Shown one piece after another: positions 62,261 through 64,000 of a stretch of 64,000 bases of DNA. The stretch covers positions 62,001 to 126,000 of the forward strand of contig DATGIL010000032.1 of the NCBI GenBank assembly GCA_035295745.1, in the 5' to 3' direction. Under the pieces are notes generated by a model that was not told the origin of the DNA, did no database searches, and was given only the letters and a program-made list of their open reading frames with translations. The stretch comes from JAIQFL01 sp035295745 (GTDB taxonomy: Bacteria; Acidobacteriota; Terriglobia; Bryobacterales; Bryobacteraceae). The number at the start of each line of letters is the position of its first letter. Within the stretch, counting starts at the first letter, position 1. A program made the position numbers and the translations under genes.

Positions 62261-63151
62261 TTAGAAGCGCCCCTTCCTTACGGCCAGATATTCGCGGAGC
62301 CCTTCATCCAACGGCCTGCCCGTATTCATCAGGAAGTACTCCATGCCGGCTCCGCGCGCCTTGCTGCTGAGCGCTTCGATGTGCGAGTCGATTCTCTTCC
62401 GGTATTCATTGCGGGCATATTCAGGGGAGACTTCGAGCGCATTGGTACTGTTTTCCATGTCGACGAGCAGCACCGGCTCGCGGAACTTGGGTTTGATCTC
62501 CTGCGGATCGAGCACATGAAACAGGATGACTTCATTTCCGCGGTGCCGCAGCGGTTCGACCGTCTGAATAATCACGTCCGGCTTCTCGTAAAAATCAGAG
62601 AGCACCACCACGATGCCGCGCCGGTGCAAGAAGTTCTGAAAATGTACAAAGGGCTTGGTGAAATCGGTATGGGTGCCGGTTTCCACTTTCTCGATCGCAT
62701 GCAAAAGGCGGAAAAGCTGACCTTGCCGCGTGGACGGAGCCACGTAGTTGGTGACGTCTTCATCGAAGATGATGAGTCCGGCGGCATCGCGCTGTCCGTT
62801 GGCCATGTAGCAGAGCGAAGCGGCGACAAATCGCGAGTAGTCGAGCTTGGTGACGGGGTGGGAGCCGTACCCCATAGACGCAGAGGTGTCGAGAAGGATA
62901 AGAAGCTGGCTGTTGGTTTCCCCGCGATACCGCTTGAGAAAGCATCGATCGGTGCGGGCAAAGACGTTCCAATCGACGTGCCGCAAATCGTCGCCTTCGG
63001 AGTAAGCACGGTACTCGGCAAATTCCTGGGAGAATCCAAAATCGGGAGAGCGATGCAGGCCGGCGACGAACCCATCGACGACGGTTTTGGCGACCAGGTC
63101 GAGGCCTGAGATTGAGGCGAGTGTAGCAGGGTCTAGGAAGCGCTGGAGCAC
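62261..63151 (-). CDS. DUF58 domain protein
   Basis: A 296-residue cytoplasmic DUF58 protein. LHRSPDFGFSQEFAEYRAYS and GDDLRHVDWNVFARTD form the conserved DUF58 core, followed by a VWA-like fold with DTSASMGYG. Always found next to MoxR ATPases, it is thought to be a MoxR partner or client adaptor. The start is GTG 63151, which shares one base with the stop of the GxxExxY gene (TAGTG); the AAGGAG eight bases upstream lies inside that gene, so translation depends on the inserted sequence. Zero intergenic bases to BatA. Confidence 0.9.
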   Translation of the reverse strand: MLQRFLDPATLASISGLDLVAKTVVDGFVAGLHRSPDFGFSQEFAEYRAYSEGDDLRHVDWNVFARTDRCFLKRYRGETNSQLLILLDTSASMGYGSHPVTKLDYSRFVAASLCYMANGQRDAAGLIIFDEDVTNYVAPSTRQGQLFRLLHAIEKVETGTHTDFTKPFVHFQNFLHRRGIVVVLSDFYEKPDVIIQTVEPLRHRGNEVILFHVLDPQEIKPKFREPVLLVDMENSTNALEVSPEYARNEYRKRIDSHIEALSSKARGAGMEYFLMNTGRPLDEGLREYLAVRKGRF

Positions 63152-63705
63152 TAGTGGGACTCCTTTTTTACCGCGGAGACGCGGAAGCGCGGAGTTAAGC
63201 GCGGAGAGAGAACAAGAGAATCGGACAAAGGAGAAGGTTCCGGAGCCGGTCCGGTATACTGGTTCACCATTCGCTTGAGGCCGTCTTTCAAAACGGATAC
63301 GTTGAAATTAATGATGAGTCCCACGCGTTTTTCTGCGATTCTCAGGTATGTTAATAACTGTGCCTGGTGTATCGGTAAGACACCTTCCACCGACTTGATT
63401 TCTAGAATGACGGCATTCTCGACGAGGACGTCTATTCGATACGAGCAGTCCAGCAGGACTCCTTTGTAGTTGACCGGCAACGATACCTGCCTCTGAAAAC
63501 GGACGCCTAGAAGACTCAGTTCGCAGCAAAGACATTCTTCATAGGCAGATTCCAACAAACCAGGGCCCAGATGCCGATGAACTTCAATCGCGGCCCCAAT
63601 CGCCTTCCGGGTCAGTTCATTCTCAAACGACGTCGAAACCCCTGACTCGGCGCATTCTTCACCGCTCTCTCCGTACTCTCCTCGAATCTCAGGATCGATT
63701 CTCAT
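63151..63705 (-). CDS. GxxExxY family protein inserted in the MoxR operon
   Basis: A 184-residue protein. The family core starts near residue 30: NELTRKAIGAAIEVHRHLGP then GLLESAYEECL (GxxExxY), RFQRQVSLPVNYKGVLLDCS, YRIDVLVENAVILEIKSVEG, HQAQLLTYLRIAEKRVGLII and LKRMVNQY. This PD-(D/E)xK-like nuclease fold is predicted from family knowledge; a biological role is not settled. The first about 27 residues look like translated repeat sequence. It splits MoxR from DUF58, which are normally adjacent, and is flanked by inverted CGCGGAGACGCGG-type repeats. Confidence 0.85.
   Translation of the reverse strand: MRIDPEIRGEYGESGEECAESGVSTSFENELTRKAIGAAIEVHRHLGPGLLESAYEECLCCELSLLGVRFQRQVSLPVNYKGVLLDCSYRIDVLVENAVILEIKSVEGVLPIHQAQLLTYLRIAEKRVGLIINFNVSVLKDGLKRMVNQYTGPAPEPSPLSDSLVLSPRLTPRFRVSAVKKESH
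63166..63190. repeat. Left flanking inverted repeat of the GxxExxY insertion
   Basis: TTACCGCGGAGACGCGGAAG, the inverse of the right-hand block at 63742-63760. It lies within the 3' end of the GxxExxY gene. Confidence 0.65.
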
Positions 63706-63721
63706 GCTCTCCTGGAATCTT

Positions 63722-63764
63722 TCTCCGCGTTCATCTCCGTGTCTCCGCGTCTCCGCGGTGAACT
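63722..63764. repeat. Right flanking inverted repeat of the GxxExxY insertion
   Basis: TTCTCCGCGTTCATCTCCGT, then GTCTCCGCGTCTCCGCGGTG, between the GxxExxY gene and the MoxR stop. Its reverse complement matches the 63166 block over about 15-18 bases. Confidence 0.65.
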
Positions 63765-63774
63765 TGTTGCCGGG

Positions 63775-64000
63775 CTAGTCCTTGGGCGCGGGCTTCCACT
63801 CCAGGACCCTCTTTAAGATGTCGTCCTGTTTCAGGCGGTCCGATTCGGCGTGGAAGTTCAGCAGGATTCTGTGGCGCAGGATCGGCTGGTAGAGCGACCG
63901 CACATCGTCGTACGTCACGTGATACCGGCCTTTCATCAACGCCCTCGCTTTTGCCGCCAATACCAGAAATTGCGCCGCTCTTACGCTGGCGCCGTAATTT
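63775..64000 (-). CDS. MoxR-family AAA+ ATPase, partial (N-terminus off the right edge)
   Basis: The last 74 residues of a MoxR ATPase: NYGASVRAAQFLVLAAKARA is the sensor-2 (GASxRA) helix of the AAA lid domain, and GRYHVTYDDVRSLYQPILRH then RILLNFHAESD are typical of the C-terminal lid. The Walker motifs lie outside the window. MoxR ATPases act as chaperones for client maturation together with DUF58 and VWA proteins, which follow here after the GxxExxY insertion. Confidence 0.9.
   Translation of the reverse strand, partial: NYGASVRAAQFLVLAAKARALMKGRYHVTYDDVRSLYQPILRHRILLNFHAESDRLKQDDILKRVLEWKPAPKD

Overview
The window is GC-rich DNA that looks chromosomal and acidobacterial, closest in style to the Bryobacterales (Candidatus Solibacter group). 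The evidence is the mix of lineage-typical families: two full-length duplicated MacB/FtsX permeases (ADOP type) plus a remnant of a third, a VWFA-related acidobacterial protein, two proteins with a Solibacter-type C-terminal domain, an Oar-like TonB receptor with a carboxypeptidase-regulatory domain, PEP-CTERM proteins and several quinoproteins. No rRNA, tRNA, CRISPR array or intact insertion sequence was seen. Taxonomy is inferred from gene content only.

Layout. 1-8.4 kb: partial radical SAM gene, divergent class II photolyase plus epimerase pair, a nitrilase, a hybrid histidine kinase whose N-terminus matches the plant ethylene-receptor sensor domain, a five-copy tandem palindromic repeat, a PhyH dioxygenase and a beta-propeller protein. 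8.7-14.5 kb: ADOP permease, VWFA-related protein and a TPR regulator-like protein. 14.7-18.2 kb: ThuA-like protein divergent from a PQQ dehydrogenase and its cytochrome. 18.3-23.8 kb: a tight catabolic operon (ThDP enzyme, CoA-acylating aldehyde dehydrogenase, HMG-CoA-lyase-type enzyme, MFS transporter). 24.1-34.1 kb: large TonB receptor, two overlapping ThuA-like genes, Gfo/Idh/MocA oxidoreductase, a second PQQ dehydrogenase with a dihaem cytochrome, and a TIM-barrel isomerase.

34.3-45.4 kb: membrane-anchored regulator-like gene, second ADOP permease, two PEP-CTERM proteins, a second TPR regulator-like gene, and a coupled Kelch plus Solibacter C-terminal-domain pair. 45.4-48.3 kb is decayed sequence around one intact SDR gene: an IS5-like transposase remnant, an ADOP remnant and palindromic repeats. 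48.3-56.1 kb: tannase/feruloyl esterase-like protein, GNAT acetyltransferase, second TonB receptor, ArsB/NhaD-type permease, TPR protein and lipoprotein. 56.4-64 kb: a minus-strand MoxR - (GxxExxY insertion) - DUF58 - BatA-like - giant Q/G-rich membrane protein operon.

The 14.7-34.1 kb section probably acts as one functional neighbourhood. Several products carry Sec or Tat-like export signals and fit oxidation of sugars or other carbon compounds in the periplasm (PQQ enzymes, cytochromes c, ThuA, Gfo/Idh/MocA, TIM-barrel isomerase, TonB uptake). Three promoters there share a GGTTAC/CGGTAAC-rich block upstream of matching -35/-10 hexamers, which suggests a common regulator. Two dispersed palindromic repeat families occupy many intergenic gaps, and one forms long inverted pairs between convergent genes.
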